In this document: positions 11,308 through 23,359 of the stretch, in pieces
How positions within the stretch are numbered: position 1 is the first letter of the stretch
Layout: each line of letters opens with the position of its first letter
DNA from: Paraconiothyrium sp. Pb-2020
Lineage: Eukaryota; Ascomycota; Dothideomycetes; Pleosporales; Didymosphaeriaceae
NCBI GenBank assembly: GCA_022419385.1
Contig: JAJUBI010000004.1
Span: 2,213,286-2,277,285, forward strand
Length of the DNA stretch: 64,000 nucleotides
Reading direction: 5' to 3'
Translations under genes and position numbers: made by a program
Notes under the pieces: model-generated
Database searches by the model: none
What the model was told of the DNA's origin: nothing
The model's input: only the letters and a program-made list of their open reading frames with translations

Positions 11308-12997
11308 TCAGGTCCTAGGTCTCAACCCCACCTTACACCCCCCAAGCCCAACACACGTAATACCTAGCTTCTCCACCCAAGGCTCATCATCCCTTCCGTC
11401 GACATGGAAAGTCTGCAGCAATCTCACAATAACGAACATGCACTCAGTAAGCGCGAAATTCTGCCCAATGCATATCCTTGGCCCGCCACTGAACGGTAAA
11501 TATGCCCATCCGGGCCTGAGGGGACTTGACTTGTGTCCCTCATCCAGCCAGCGGGTGGGGTCGAATTTGTGAGCGTCTTCTCCAAACACATCGGTCCGTC
11601 GGTGCATAGACCAGGGAAGGTAGACGACGTAGGCTCCTTTGGGGACAAGAGTCGGTGATTGCCCATCGGGTCCCCCGCCCTGCGGTAATACTGTGTCATG
11701 CAGAGCTTGTCGGGAGTTTCTGGGTACGATAGGATACATTCTTTGGCTTTCGTTGATGAGAGCTTTGAGGTACTTCATATCCTTGAGCTGCTGGTACGTG
11801 GGGATGTCTTTTCCGACGGAGTCCTCGATCTCCTGACGGAGCCGGGTCAACATGTCTGGCTGTCGGGAGAGCTCCCAAATGAGGTTCGATAATAGAGATG
11901 CTGTGGTGTCACGTCCTGCGAGGAGGATGTTAAGAAGTTCGGAGCGGATTACGGTGCGGCTCTGGGTTGCGGAGGAGAGTTCGTATAGAAAGATGTACCG
12001 TTGATTCCCAGCGTCTTTCTCGGATAGAGATTGGCTCGCAATCTCCTCGTCTATGATTTTGTCCGTGAAATCTGAGACTCATTAGAAACTCTCCTTGTAA
12101 GCTTGTTTTGCTAGCCCAAAAGAGCCACTGTTCAAGCAAGCAAAGGGACATGAGATCTTCAAAATGCAAATTAAAAGCCCCTAAAAACTTACCTCTGATA
12201 GCCTTCGCACATCTCTTGAACTTTTGATCCGGCAAGAACATTCCCCATATTCCATACTTCTCGCTTCTCTCACCCATCGGATTCTGACAATATTCAAAAG
12301 CTTCGATGAATTCCTTGCACGCAGTGTCTTCCCTGCTATAATCAAGCGCATCCGTACTCCTTCCAAACAAGAACTCGGTCGCAACATCCAGCGTCAACTC
12401 ATGGAACAATGGCTGCAAATCCACAGTTGTGCCATCCCTGGGCACAATTTGTAGAAGCCTTCTCGTATGTTTTTCCATTATTGAAACATCTGCAACCTGC
12501 GAACGCTCAAAACATGGCCGCAGCATATCCCTCGAATGCTTCCACGCCGAGCCCTCGCTCGTGAAGATGCCGTGCCCGAGGTACGCGCTCATCTGCTCAA
12601 TGCGTTCTTGGCCTAGGCTCCACTGGTCAAAGTTGACGGCTAGCATTGCCTTGACATTTTCTGGGTCATCCGTCCAATACATTGTCTGACCGAGGATCTT
12701 CACAGTCATGGTATGGGCGTTATTGGACGTAAGAATCCTAGTCCACGATTCGAGCAACTTGTGCTTGCGGTAGGCTTTTGAATTGGCCAGGATTAGATCG
12801 ATACCAAATAGTGGGTATCTTGAGGTGTATTGCTTTGCAGGGTGACAGCCATGTTGAATTGCTAGGGCGCGTCGCGTGGCGCCTGTGGTGGCTGCCCAGT
12901 AGATGCGGTAGGTAATCAGAGCCGCGATGCAGGAAAGAACGATAGCCTGAAGATTAATCAACGAAATGAGTACCATGTTTACACTATTGGTGAACAT
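11308..12997 (-). CDS. Cytochrome P450, CYP52 clan (alkane/fatty-acid hydroxylase type)
   Basis: Two exons, 12997..12193 and 12071..11308, with a 121-bp intron (GTAAGT...CTCAG, phase 1), giving 522 aa, the usual CYP52 size. The start at 12997 (MFTNSVNMVLISL) is the first ATG in frame and leads into an N-terminal membrane anchor (LINLQAIVLSCIAALITYRIY). Visible P450 signatures are YPLFGIDLI, the I-helix oxygen-binding AGRDTTA, the K-helix ExxR in NESQRMYP, PERF-region FDPTRWLD, and the haem-thiolate loop FSGGPRICIG with Cys as fifth ligand. CYP52 enzymes sit in the ER and hydroxylate alkanes or fatty acids at the omega end. Substrate is inferred from clan only. Its neighbour upstream is a divergent gap then the DJ-1-type gene. 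Confidence 0.88.
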
Positions 12998-13586
12998 CCA
13001 AGAGAAGAAATGGAAGGGAACTGAGGGATATGGGAAGGATTCAGGCAACCAAAAGTGTACCTTACACTAGCTGGAAACACTTAGATCGAATGCATGTCTT
13101 TGAATCGCCTCCAGCCTTTCTCGGTTAGCATAATCATCGCAAAGAGATAGAGCAGCTGGAATGTAACTGATTGAGGTTGCGAGGCTCCGAGAAGCTGTGT
13201 TCCAGCTTTGTGCCGTGAAGTTCAGCTGAGATCTGTTGCGGGGTTGCGTCGTAGTGGGTGGCTTTGAATGGTGGCTTGCGCTAACTGAAAGAGGAACCCC
13301 ACTCACCTCCCGCCGGACACGTCTCAATCTTTTAGGGCTTAGATGACGATGGAACATGACAAGGAGAGAAGTATCTTGGATTTGAAGATATGCCATACTA
13401 CATCCCTGAGGTCTTACATGTTGCTACTTTATACCCAGGTATCTATCTACCGTGGATAGGTTCGTTTTCAGAATCGTCTATTGGTACTTAATTATGGAGA
13501 TGCAATACTTCGACTTCACCACCCCGCAGGCCTAACACAGTCCGTCAGAGACTTGTTCTTATCCGCACCCGGTACCTGTATCATCG
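12998..13586. other. Intergenic region, promoter of the CYP52-clan gene
   Basis: About 590 bp between two minus-strand genes. It holds the P450 promoter and the 3' end of the DJ-1-type gene. A 109-codon minus-strand frame (13067-13396) has no recognisable motif. Confidence 0.4.
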
Positions 13587-14555
13587 TCAGCGACCGTCTA
13601 CAAACCATAGATTCGCCGTCGTAGGCAGATCAGACCCCACTCTACTCACATCATACACCACCGCAAACGCATCCCAATGCTTATCCACATGTGGCGTATA
13701 TTCAATTCCATTTACCGTTCCATTCGCCGCCTCCCAGCCCCAATAATGCCCGACAAACGCGTACATCATATCCATTCCGGCCGCGACCCCTGAGCTCGTC
13801 CATACCTTCCCATCTTCGACCCACCTCGCATTTGGCACCCACTGCACATCCCGCCCATGCCTCGAATTAGTAGCCCAAGTCCATACACTCTTATTCGTCG
13901 TCGCTTTCCTACCCTTGAGCACGCCAGCCCGCGCAAGCGTCGTCGCGCCCGTGCACACCGAGAGCACGTACTCCGCTTCGTCGAAACGGCTAGCGATGAA
14001 ATTCTCCATGGTGAAGTTATTCTGGTTGTCGAGGACGAAATCGCCGGTGCCGCCAGGGACAATGATGATGTCGAGGGGCGGGGCGTTGGAGAAGGAGTGT
14101 GTGGCGGTGATTTGGGGATTTATGCCGAGTTTGGGGTCGAACAACGTGCCGTTAGGACCTATCGTAAATGGGACGGGAGCGCGGGCGCCGACGGGTCCGG
14201 CGCTGAAGGAGATGGTCGATAGAGTCATGTTATGTGAGCCCGAGAGCGAGAAGAGGATCTCGACTAAGTAAGAGGGTGGTCAGGACTGGATGGGAATGAC
14301 GAGTTCGTTAATTAGATACGTACGGGGACCAAAGACGTCGAGAGGTTCAAAGCCTGGGAAGACGATCTTAACGGCGTGAGTTCATGGATATATGGACGTC
14401 ACATTGTGGGAACGTACATATCCGATAGAAGGCGACGAGTTGTCAGCAGTGACCCTCTGTGCTTCATGATTCAATGCGACTCTCAGCTGGGCATGTCCTA
14501 ACTGCGCAACAGAAAGTCCAGCCAGGAGTATATTTTGCAGTCCTAGAATGGTCAT
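13587..14555 (-). CDS. Secreted DJ-1/PfpI-family protein
   Basis: Three exons, 14555..14418, 14366..14324, 14263..13587 (introns 51 and 60 bp, GT-AG, phases 0 and 1), giving 285 aa. The start MTILGLQNILLAGLSVAQLG is a likely signal peptide ending before a QLRVALN segment. The tiny middle exon encodes IVFPGFEPLDVFGP, a DJ-1/PfpI strand, and continues as LEILFSLSG. Later come DIIIVPGGTGDF and the nucleophile elbow YVLSVCTGATTLARAGVL with the conserved Cys, then TSSGVAAGMDMMYAFV. Related fungal proteins are often annotated as DJ-1/PfpI or isonitrile-hydratase-like; the reaction is not established by sequence. Several N-glycosylation sites fit secretion. Confidence 0.85.
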
Positions 14556-15436
14556 GTTTGCAAATGATGGCTTCCTGAAAGGACGTAATAGGAGAACGAA
14601 ACGGTCGATTGCCAAAGCCTATTAGCTTCTGTCCCTTTCTTATAATGACCTCAATAGCCCTGTACGACGTCTTGACTTCCGCTTCATCGATGTGCCTCTT
14701 CACCATCGACGCGAGACTCGCGCGAGAGTTATCACGTAGACCGATCCTCCGTCGTAATATCCACTTGTTACCACTTGAATGTGTGTTGGTATGAGACATG
14801 CACCTACCTGTTATACTGATTGGCTTGATACAGTCGATGCAGGTCCAGATAATTAGCGCATGAGGGGATTTGCGGTGGTATTGCTTACTGGAGGATCGCC
14901 AAACATACATTAGCCTCGCAGACATGTAATGTCCATGAAGAGGCAGGCATCGAGTGCATTATTAAGTCAGCATTCGAATTCGAGCAAGTTCACAATGCTG
15001 TACGCCGCTGACAGCATGTTCAACCGGACATATCCTTATGATAGGTTACTAGGGTAACAATTTGCGAGCGTGATCGAACATCATCCTCTAACGAGCTCTA
15101 GGTGGCTGGGAGAAAGCTAAGACTGCTTGAAGATCGATCTGAACACCTCACATGCATCACGAACATAGGACAAGACAAGACTGCGAAGGGTATACACTGA
15201 TCTCGTTAGATCCTACTAGCTCTCGACCATTAGGCGCTATGCATAGCAATCCTGACGCGAACGATGCGATGCGCTAACATGCTCCATGTCCACCCGCGAA
15301 TCTATAGACATATGCGGTCGAAGATAAATGACAAAATGTGGTATCTCACTTAACACCGAGAAACGAAGACAGAGTCATACATGCATAAAGAAATCCCAGT
15401 GACCGAAGAGAAATTTTTTCAAATCTCGGAGAGGGT
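14556..15436. other. Intergenic region, no gene recognised
   Basis: About 880 bp separating the DJ-1-type gene promoter from the 3' end of the surface-protein gene. A 153-codon minus frame (14464-14925) overlaps exon 1 of the DJ-1-type gene in another frame and looks like chance. Confidence 0.4.
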
Positions 15437-16257
15437 TTACAACATGGCGACGAGGGCAGCGACGGCACCGGCAAGGCCGAGACCAGCCTGGAGACCGGAG
15501 GCAGCACCGGGGAACTCAGTAACGGGAGTTGAAGTGGGGACGATGTAGCCACCAGTGGCGGAGGTCTTGAGCGACTGGGGAACGGTGAGAGGACCAGTGG
15601 GGTAGATGACGCTGGAAGGAGGAGCGCCGCTTGAGGCACCGGTGCCGACCGGGGGAGCAGGAGCATAGACGGTGGTGGTGGTGGTGCACGAGGTGGAGGC
15701 CTCAACAGGGGTGCTGCTGGGGGTCTCGACAGCGCTGGAAGAGACAGCGTAGCCGGAAGCAGTCACGGTCGGCTTAGGAGCAGCGGAAGAGCTCTCGTAG
15801 GCGCTGGACGAAACAGCAACGCTGGAGGAGACGACGGGGGCGGCGTTGGAGATACCAAACTGGGTGGAGTACTGGTAGTGACCATCGACATCATCGATGA
15901 GCTGGATTCCGTAGCCACCGGGACCGTCAGTGCCCTCAAGGGAGGTGGGAGGAGTCCAGGTGTAGCTGCCGGAGTTGTCGATGCTCTCAACGATGACCTG
16001 GTTGAAGACAGCGTTGGTGGAGGGGCCCTTGAGCAAGATCAGGGAGACCTTGTTGGGGGAGTCGGCAGTCCACGTGATGGTGAAGGGCTTGCCAGCGGGG
16101 ATGGACTGGGAGGGTCAGCGCGGTGCTCTGTTTGAAGGTGAGCCGATGGACTGACCTGGATGAGAGGGGCGGTGATGGCATTGCCGGAAGGCTCGCCAAC
16201 AGGGGCGTGGTAGGCAGCGGCGAGGCCGGCGAAGAAGGCAACAATAGAGTACTTCAT
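15437..16257 (-). CDS. Ser/Thr-rich GPI-anchored-type surface protein with Kre9/Knh1-like domain
   Basis: Two exons, 16257..16156 and 16105..15437 (50-bp intron, phase 0), 256 aa. MKYSIVAFFAGLAAAYHAP is a clear signal peptide. The ectodomain begins after APLIQ with SIPAGKPFTITWTADSPNKV and continues with SYTWTPP and GYGIQLIDD, the pattern of the Kre9/Knh1-type Ser-Thr-rich membrane-anchored family. A Ser/Ala/Thr/Val-rich stalk follows, with a CTTTTT patch. The C-terminus ends in a small-residue and hydrophobic tail (AASGLQAGLGLAGAVAALVAML) expected of a GPI-addition signal. It probably sits on the plasma membrane or wall. Codon use is strongly C-ending, suggesting high expression. Confidence 0.85.
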
Positions 16258-17759
16258 TGTGATTGCTGTTGTGGGATTATGGGATTAGTCGGTGTGACGA
16301 GGGACAGACGGAGGTATTAAAGGTAAAGAGCGTCGGGGGTGTTAAAGAACGGCTGAAGAACGGGTCTTCGTGGGTGAGGCTTTGCTGCTTGACGGAGATG
16401 GTGAGCGAAAGACGAGAGGCGAACGAGGCAGTGAGGGTGGTGTATATATTGCACCGGGCAAGGATGGCGGGCCCTGCGCGCCTGCCCTGCGCTGATGCGG
16501 CCCCGTAGCCAATCTCGCGGCGAGCCCGCGCAGACGTTCCTGCAGTAGTGCGGTGGCGCCTTCCAATCGCGCACGTCGCTGCTGCCTCTTTCCGGCGCCG
16601 CTAGCCCGCTGCTGCCTAGCGGCGGACTGGGGCCCAATCAGCACCGCCGCCCAGCAGATTGAGCCATCAACGCCTGCGCCTTCAGGAGTCGTGCATCTCG
16701 GCCTTTTGGCGACGGCTGCAATTTCTCGCTCACCCGGGCCAGTCCAATTTCCAGGAATAGCCCTACAGCGAGCCACCACCAGCGCCTGACCGAGAATCGA
16801 TACTTGTACACGGCGCGACACCACGCCGTCATGACATCGCTCGTCCACCAGGCGCTGCGGCGTCGTCGAGGAGCAGCCGGCGCAGCGAGGCGCGACCATG
16901 GAGCCTGCCGCGACCTTCGCCAGCCTCGTCATGGACTGACTCTCTGCTCTGGCCTCTTCTCCGCTCTCGGGGCCATCTGTTTGATCCCCTGGCCTCTCCG
17001 GATTCACAGGGGGCGATCCTGCGATTGGCCTGGGCCCCAAACCGACAAGCTTCAGGCTGGGCGCTCTTGCGACTCAGGCCTACCTACCTAATCCACAGAT
17101 CTCCGTGCTCCTATCGATATGCCCTAAGCCACAGCACGAGTGCCCCATACTCACCGCCGACGCCTGCTCAGTGCTCACAGAGACCCCGACGCCGTGCTTG
17201 GTGACAGCCGCCTCGTCGCACCGCAGCACAGTCAGCCGGACCAACGGCCCTGTTTGTCACTCCATAGTCCTGAGATTGGCCGTTGGCAGTACGCGGGGTC
17301 AGTGCGGAACGGCACACGCGAAATTGCGCTCGTACGGTACCTTCTGTAGGAGTGCGCCGCTCGGCGCTTTTCTTCTTTGGCCCCATCGCCAGCAACACGG
17401 CGCAAACGCAATTTTGGACTGAATGAGTCGCGCGCTTGCGCAGGCAAGAATTTACATTTGAGACCCAGATTTCATCTTCCTTCGTTATGTACAGGATCAT
17501 TCATACCATGGCGCTGAACCATGGAGGAAAGCTACGCAAACTGGGAAATCTCACGCGGGCACGGTCGCCAACGCCCGAGTCTAGCGAGCGCTAAGGGGTA
17601 TCCATTGGAGAAGAAGATTCGTCAAATCGTTACAGTGGAGGAGAAGCTTACGGCGGTGAGCGAGTGTCGGAGGCCAAGGCAATTGCTTAGATGCACGCTG
17701 ACGGCGAAGCGACCAAAAAAAAGCACGTCATTTACAGAGCTCATGCAGCCAAGTACGGC
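16258..17759. other. Intergenic region, GC-rich upstream region of surface-protein gene
   Basis: 1.5 kb. A TATATATA-like stretch at 16443-16449 lies about 190 bp upstream of the surface-protein start and could be its TATA box. From about 16460 to 17300 the sequence is visibly GC-rich, so long frames open on both strands (for example 232 codons at 16342-17040, minus); these have no motif and are not called. The 3' flank of the glucanase gene is at the right end. Confidence 0.5.
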
Positions 17760-19216
17760 TTAACCACAGATGCCAGAGTCTGTGACCGGTTAGAGCTTGT
17801 TCGCCAGGCAGTTTTCGGAAGGGTGGCTTACACTTGCGCGCAGATGGATTGTTCACCGGCTTGGGAAAGAGACCGTTGGCCAACAAATCTTGCATATCCC
17901 ATTCCGGTGCGCCTGGGATAAGATCAGCATGGTTCAAACGACCAACATCGGGACGCATCGACTCACCTTCAGTCTTCCAGGTCCAAAAGATCCAGCCGGC
18001 AGCCTTCTCGTAACCCTCGAGCTGTGCTTCAATGAACCGCCCAATGTTGTATTTGTCGTCTGATGACAGGTTGGCGACGCTCCCGGAGGATTTGCCTGCG
18101 CAGCTGCCAATGGCGTTGTTGTTCTCGAATGTGCCGTCGTAGCGCGCGCCCTTATTTTTACCATTCAACCACTTCGCGCAATCTGTGATGCCGCCAGTCC
18201 ACTCGCCTGAGATGGTAGCCTTGTTGTTCGAAGCCATTTGGCTACCGAAGTCGCAGGCCGCCTTGATGTGGTCATCAGGGCTCATGCTGAGCTGGTCAAC
18301 ATTGAAGACCTCATAGTGGTGCCTGTACGAGTCCGCGTTAACACCCTGCTTCCGAAATCACCGCAGTTGGTAATACTCACGTGTCGAGTAGCAGGTTGGA
18401 CATGCCAGCGCCCCAGTCATTCCAAGCCGTGACACCCTCGAAGGCTTCGTGGAACGCAACGGCCACTTTCGAGTTCTTGAGGTTCCCCCACCCGTCCATG
18501 TAAAACTGTCGAACAGTGTTCATGTCAAGATTGGGTCCCATAGGCTCGTTCAGAAGCTCAATCGCCGAGACGGCGGGATGCGAGGCGTAGTCATCCCTGA
18601 TTTTGTTCAACACCTTTATGGTGTGCGCAACGGTGTCACCCTGAGTCCATTGAATGCTACCATAGCGGCCCGAGTTATCAAAGCCGTTTTGAGAGCCTGG
18701 TGCACCATGAAGATCGATCATAACTTTGAGGCCGGCCGCCTGTGCCCAGTCGAGTGCTTGACCGAGCACCTGGTATGCCCCTTGCACGAATGGCTCGCCG
18801 TCAAGAGGAATGACACTCCAATACCCGATTGGTATCCGTACGTGGTTCAGACCAGCTGCTGCCATCTGGTTGAAGTCGGCCTGCGTTATCCACGAATTCC
18901 AATGCTGCTGCAACTTGCTCTTTGCAGCATCTTTGCCCAGCTCTTGCGTCAATGTATATTCGTCCACAGCGCCGTTGCCCTCAAATAGGCTTGGGGTTAT
19001 CCAAGGCTCGAGCACAAACCAGCCGCCTGTGTTCACGCCACGAACCTTTGAACCCGCGTAGTCAAACGACGGTGCTCTCTTGTAGGGCGTGCTAAACCTT
19101 GGTCAGTTTCTAGCACATACTCAGGGTAAGATGATGGATAACACTTACAGGGGTGATGCATTGGAGCTCAATGCGAGCAGTCCAATCGTCACGACGTTGC
19201 TCCAGCTTCCGTGCAT
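17760..19216 (-). CDS. GH5 exo-beta-1,3-glucanase
   Basis: Four exons: 19216..19149, 19091..18381, 18322..17832 and a 20-nt last exon 17779..17760; introns 57, 58 and 52 bp. Protein 429 aa. N-terminal MHGSWSNVVTIGLLALSS is a short signal-like segment, followed by KVRGVNTGGWFVLEPWITPS typical of fungal Exg1-type enzymes. HVRIPIGYWSV and DLHGAPGSQNG are conserved; IELLNEP carries the acid/base Glu (about E205) and ISGEWTGGITDC the nucleophile Glu (about E300). The last exon is inferred because the open frame otherwise runs on into an unrelated tail; splicing at GTAAGC/CACAG gives the ending ARKYSGICG, matching the family. The enzyme removes glucose from ends of beta-1,3-glucan during wall remodelling. 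Confidence 0.88.
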
Positions 19217-21298
19217 GGCGTTAACTCAATAGGTGAGGGTGAATGTAGCTACCAACGCGATGGTGGTAAGATCATACAGAGATAAAAGATGAAGCTTTAA
19301 GCTATAAGTGTAACAAATGCTAAGAAGCGAGGCAATGGAAGCTCTTGGATGTTCCCGGAGTTCTGGGGGATTGACAGCCTTATAGTAAAAGCCACGAGCT
19401 CCATCACAAGTTGGTTTTCGCAGATCATCACGGAGTAAACACGCACTAGTCTTGGGAGAAGCGCTCCGAAAGGCGGACGTCAAGGTTGCAGGCGTGACTC
19501 AGCTCTTAGCCGTCGCTCGAGCTCCACTTCCAACGAGAATCATTTCTGTTTGCTCTCGTGGGAAACTCTTCACCAATGACGTGTCGGCGAGTCGGCCTTT
19601 TTGCCACGACAGCTGTGTGTTTAGAGTTGAGAGGGTCCAGGTCAGCTGCAGGGCACCACGACGCGGTAGCACTGCGAGATCAGGTACGGTGCTGCGATTG
19701 GGCTCGCGCCGGAGCTATGATGTGGAGATCGCCCTTGCGGAACCCAAGGCGGGATGGCCGGGGGCCACGAGCATCATGCTGTGGGGTAGGGCTCTCAGCG
19801 GACCGTCGATCGTTGCTGTTGCGGTCAGATGGAAACTTGGAAGCTTCGACGGCGGCTGAACTGCGGTGAGGCTGCCTCGAGCGCCTGGCCGGGGAACCTG
19901 CTGGATGAGGCAACACATGGGAAAGTCCAAATGGCACTTTTGCCGGCAGAACATGGCATTGCTGTTGCAGTCAAGGAAGTTCTATGCGTCACCGTGTGAG
20001 ATCGCCCTACGAGACTATCCATCTGCCCATGTTTCCGCCCCATGAACGCGCAAAGTCAGACCTCGGCAGAGCGCGGAAATAAAGCGCGCCCACAACCGCG
20101 TGCGTCTTCCCCGCATACCCAAGCTTTGCGACAATCGTCTTTGTGCCGGCGCCGCGTTCTAGCAACCGCAAGCTTCGATTCGTCCCCGGAGGCCTCGTGC
20201 GTCAGTGGTGTGTTTCCCCAAGCGGCCATCGTGACTGATGAGCTCATCCACGGTAGGCGACAAGAGGCAGCGAGAGACCCGCGAATTCGGTGAGACACAG
20301 TATCTGAGTGTCACACGCTCGGGAAGATCGTCGGCGTGCAACACCGTGCTGGCCGACATGTTTAGTGTCCCGCGCATGGGCTGCGCTGAACGCTCAGCTG
20401 ACGTGCGCCGAACGGGTGCAGAGCGGGACGACGTCGTGGTGATGTCTGTATGGCCGCTTGCAAGAGGTATATCCAGGGTACGTGGATCTGACCTGTAGAG
20501 GGAGCGGTTAAAACCATCCCAGACGACAGGGTGACATCAGATAGAGACTACCAGGTGTCCACGGTCCGGGGATGGCTGGGTAGTACTCAGGCGGATGACG
20601 GAGGCGGAAATCGTCAATTGCTCACGGCACCATCGTCATAGGACGCCGAGGTTGCTTTTCAAAAGGCGGCATTGAACGCGCAGAGGGGTCAATTGCTGGG
20701 TGTACCGAATGGCATAATATGACTTGCCGTCTGGTTCGCATAACGTCTATAGCAAGCTAGGCTTGCTGCGATAACGGCAGCTTTTGCAGTCGTACATAGA
20801 CCCAAGGACTTCGAGCTGAAACGCAGTCAGACGATGAACAGATAGAGGGTTGTCTCAATCTTGCTGACCTTACTCCCCGAACCTACTTCCATCAGTACTT
20901 GTCGGTAAAGTTATTGTGGTATGCGTACTGTCATTTTCGAGCAGGATCCTCCGCACCGCCAAGATACCATCACTCACGAATGACTAAGGTAGTAAACTGA
21001 GTAGTCTGTTTCTTCCCTTTGCGCTGCGCTCGGTAGTGCCTTGTCTACGTACCACTGAAAGATTTCTTGCACGTAACGGTCGCTCACACTCTTCCTATCT
21101 TTCGTCCACTCCCGTCGTGTCCATGTAGTTCTGCGCAGTAGAGGGCAGGCGCAAGGCGGCTCTGTGGCTGCCCTATTAGGTAAGCGTTCCAAGCCTGTCT
21201 CATCGGGATTTCCCCTCTTTTGTGACCAGCCGGTTTTACGATACACGTACAGCCCAACGCTCATCACAACCTTAGTGGACGGACGACAGGCCTCCGAA
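19217..21298. other. Intergenic region between divergent genes
   Basis: 2.1 kb between the glucanase (-) and the BED/TENA-like gene (+). The middle (about 19450-20500) is GC-rich and opens several frames up to 135 codons on both strands without recognisable motifs. Nothing else is identified. Confidence 0.45.
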
Positions 21299-22780
21299 AT
21301 GGGGCGCCACGCGAATCCCGACATACGACGCGCCTTCGCCGAGTTCCAGGACCAGGACACACCTTCGAAATGCAACAAAGTGCGATGCCTCCACTGCGGC
21401 TTTGTGCGCGCGAAGAATACCACGCGTCAGATCGAGCATCTCCACGCCTGCGAAGCGTATTTGGCCTCCCCCGAAGCGCAACAATGGCATGCACAGAATG
21501 GCGACGAAAACTCCATGAACTCGGGCATGGCCCCCAACTCGGTGCTCAGCGGCCAGCAGCCCAATCCGAACCTCCAGATCAATCGGAGAGGCCCCAACAC
21601 CAAGCGCGCCCGTGATGGCCAGCAACTTGCGCCGCATATGACCATGCCGCCGCCCATTGCGCCGTCGCTGACTGCCCATCTCCTCACCATATGCGCGCAG
21701 CCCTTCACGCAGGCAACACAGCAGCCTTTCCTCTCCCATGCGGGCTGCGGTTCTCTAGCACCTGGTCCGCTTTCACAATGGTTGGTTCAGGATGGGCACT
21801 ATGCGCGCGGCTTCATACGATTTGTGGGACAGCTGCTGGCCAAATTGCGCCTGCCGCAGACTGCCAATTCGCAATTTCATCCTATGTATAGGACCATGGA
21901 TCTGCTTATTTCTGCCTTGAACAACATGCGTCGGGAGATGTCGTTCTTCGAGATCACAGCTACGAAATATGGCCTTGCGCTTAACCAGGACCCTCCCACG
22001 CCTATTACACGAGCGCTGCTGGATCTATTCGTGAGTGCAAGTAGTTCGAGTGCTTCCCTGCTGGAGGGCATGGTGGTGCTGTGGGGTACTGAACACGTAC
22101 GTTTGGCCTGAGTCTCAGTCCTTTCCTTTTTTCCCCCACGGCTGATGAGTATTTAGTGCTACCGTACAGCCTGGCAGTACGCGTCCTCGTTCAGCAGCTC
22201 CCTCTCCACGCCGAGTACTGATAATCACATCGTTGCCCTTCACCAAGCATTGATACCGAATTGGACGTCGCCCGCGTTCAGCAAGTTCATCGACGCGAGC
22301 AGAGCGCTCGTCGACGAGCATGCCAACATCACAACAGCCCGCGACGGTAAAGAAGAGATGACGCGATGTGAAGAGATATTTCGCCAAATATGTTGGCTAG
22401 AGGAGCGCTTTTGGCCAGACGTCGATGGCATGGGTGAAGAGGACGACAGCGCGAGACTTGGTCCTAACCTCGGTCCTATGGGCACAGGCATGGACAACGG
22501 AATGAACAGCGGAATGAACGGCGGGATGAATAACAGCATTAACAACGGCATGAACGGGCCCATGCAGATGAATGGATCTCAGATGAATGAAGCGCAGATG
22601 AACAGCCTACCAAACAGCCTCCCGAATGGCCCCATACAGATGAACAGTCAAATGAATGGCCAAATGAGCTCCCAGATGCCGCCGCAAATGAACTCGCAGA
22701 TGAACAATGGCGAGAGATCGGCAGGTGGTGATGGGAGAAATAGCTTTGCTGGACTAGAGTCTGTGGGTCAGAGCTCATGA
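21299..22780 (+). CDS. BED-type zinc finger plus TENA/THI-4-like (haem-oxygenase-fold) protein
   Basis: Two exons, 21299..22096 and 22157..22780 (60-bp intron GTACGT...TTTAG, phase 0), 473 aa. The start MGRHANPDIRRAF is chosen because it opens the finger domain; the frame is open 45 codons further upstream. Residues about 25-54 hold Cys30-x2-Cys33-x13-His-x3-Cys51, a BED-like zinc finger. After a linker, residues about 120-330 (SLTAHLLTICAQPFTQATQQ, GPLSQWLVQDGHYARGFIRF, CYRTAWQYASSF) match the all-helical TENA/THI-4 haem-oxygenase-like fold. In TenA proteins this fold handles thiamin breakdown products, but active-site identity cannot be checked here and the finger suggests DNA binding. The last 100 residues are Met/Asn/Gln-rich. 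Role unknown. Confidence 0.68.
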
Positions 22781-23359
22781 CCACTCTCTCGCGGGCGTGT
22801 GAACGTTAGCGGTACATTGTCGGGTCACCATGCACGAAACGCATCATAGACCAAGTCACCCCAGGATCGATCATTCGGTCACCGACTTGCAGAAGCTTCC
22901 GATGTTCTGGAAATTTCTGGCCGATGACGTCGCGCGTTCGCTGAGAAGGCGGTCAGACAGGACATCACCACACAGACATGGTTCGACTGAGCCTGTTGTT
23001 TGATTTCATGGCGTTCAGGTTGAAGGCGCATAGGCTCGATCACGGACGATATCCAAATTTCTCACCTTCGGAATGTTGTCACTAGCTTAAAGAAGAGACT
23101 TGTTGTACACTTTTAATCTGGCCTCCTCAGCTCTATTGATACTTGCCGTGACGAGGAACGATGCCAATGCACTGCAAGCCTGCACCGAGGTCCTGCATCC
23201 GTTCCCGAACTAATACCTTGTGGTCCATCCACATGCGGCGATCCTGATGCTGCTATACCTACCTGGAGACGCACGACCTTCGGACTACCGCGAAGTCCTA
23301 TAGTCTCCTGTGGTCTGCATTATTCCAAGACACCACCCGGAGCTTTACGCCTTCGCCCT
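22781..23359. other. Intergenic region between convergent genes
   Basis: 580 bp between the BED/TENA-like gene and the rhodopsin-domain gene. No coding frame or repeat stands out. Confidence 0.45.

Noticed and set aside
8830..13048. Secondary-metabolite cluster (ToxD-like reductase next to a P450)
   Set aside because: There is no polyketide synthase, peptide synthetase or terpene cyclase in the window, and the regulator and transporter are 30-45 kb away.
16342..17040. 232-codon minus-strand frame upstream of the surface-protein gene
   Set aside because: GC-rich sequence opens frames on both strands here; low-complexity Arg/Ala/Pro content and no motif.
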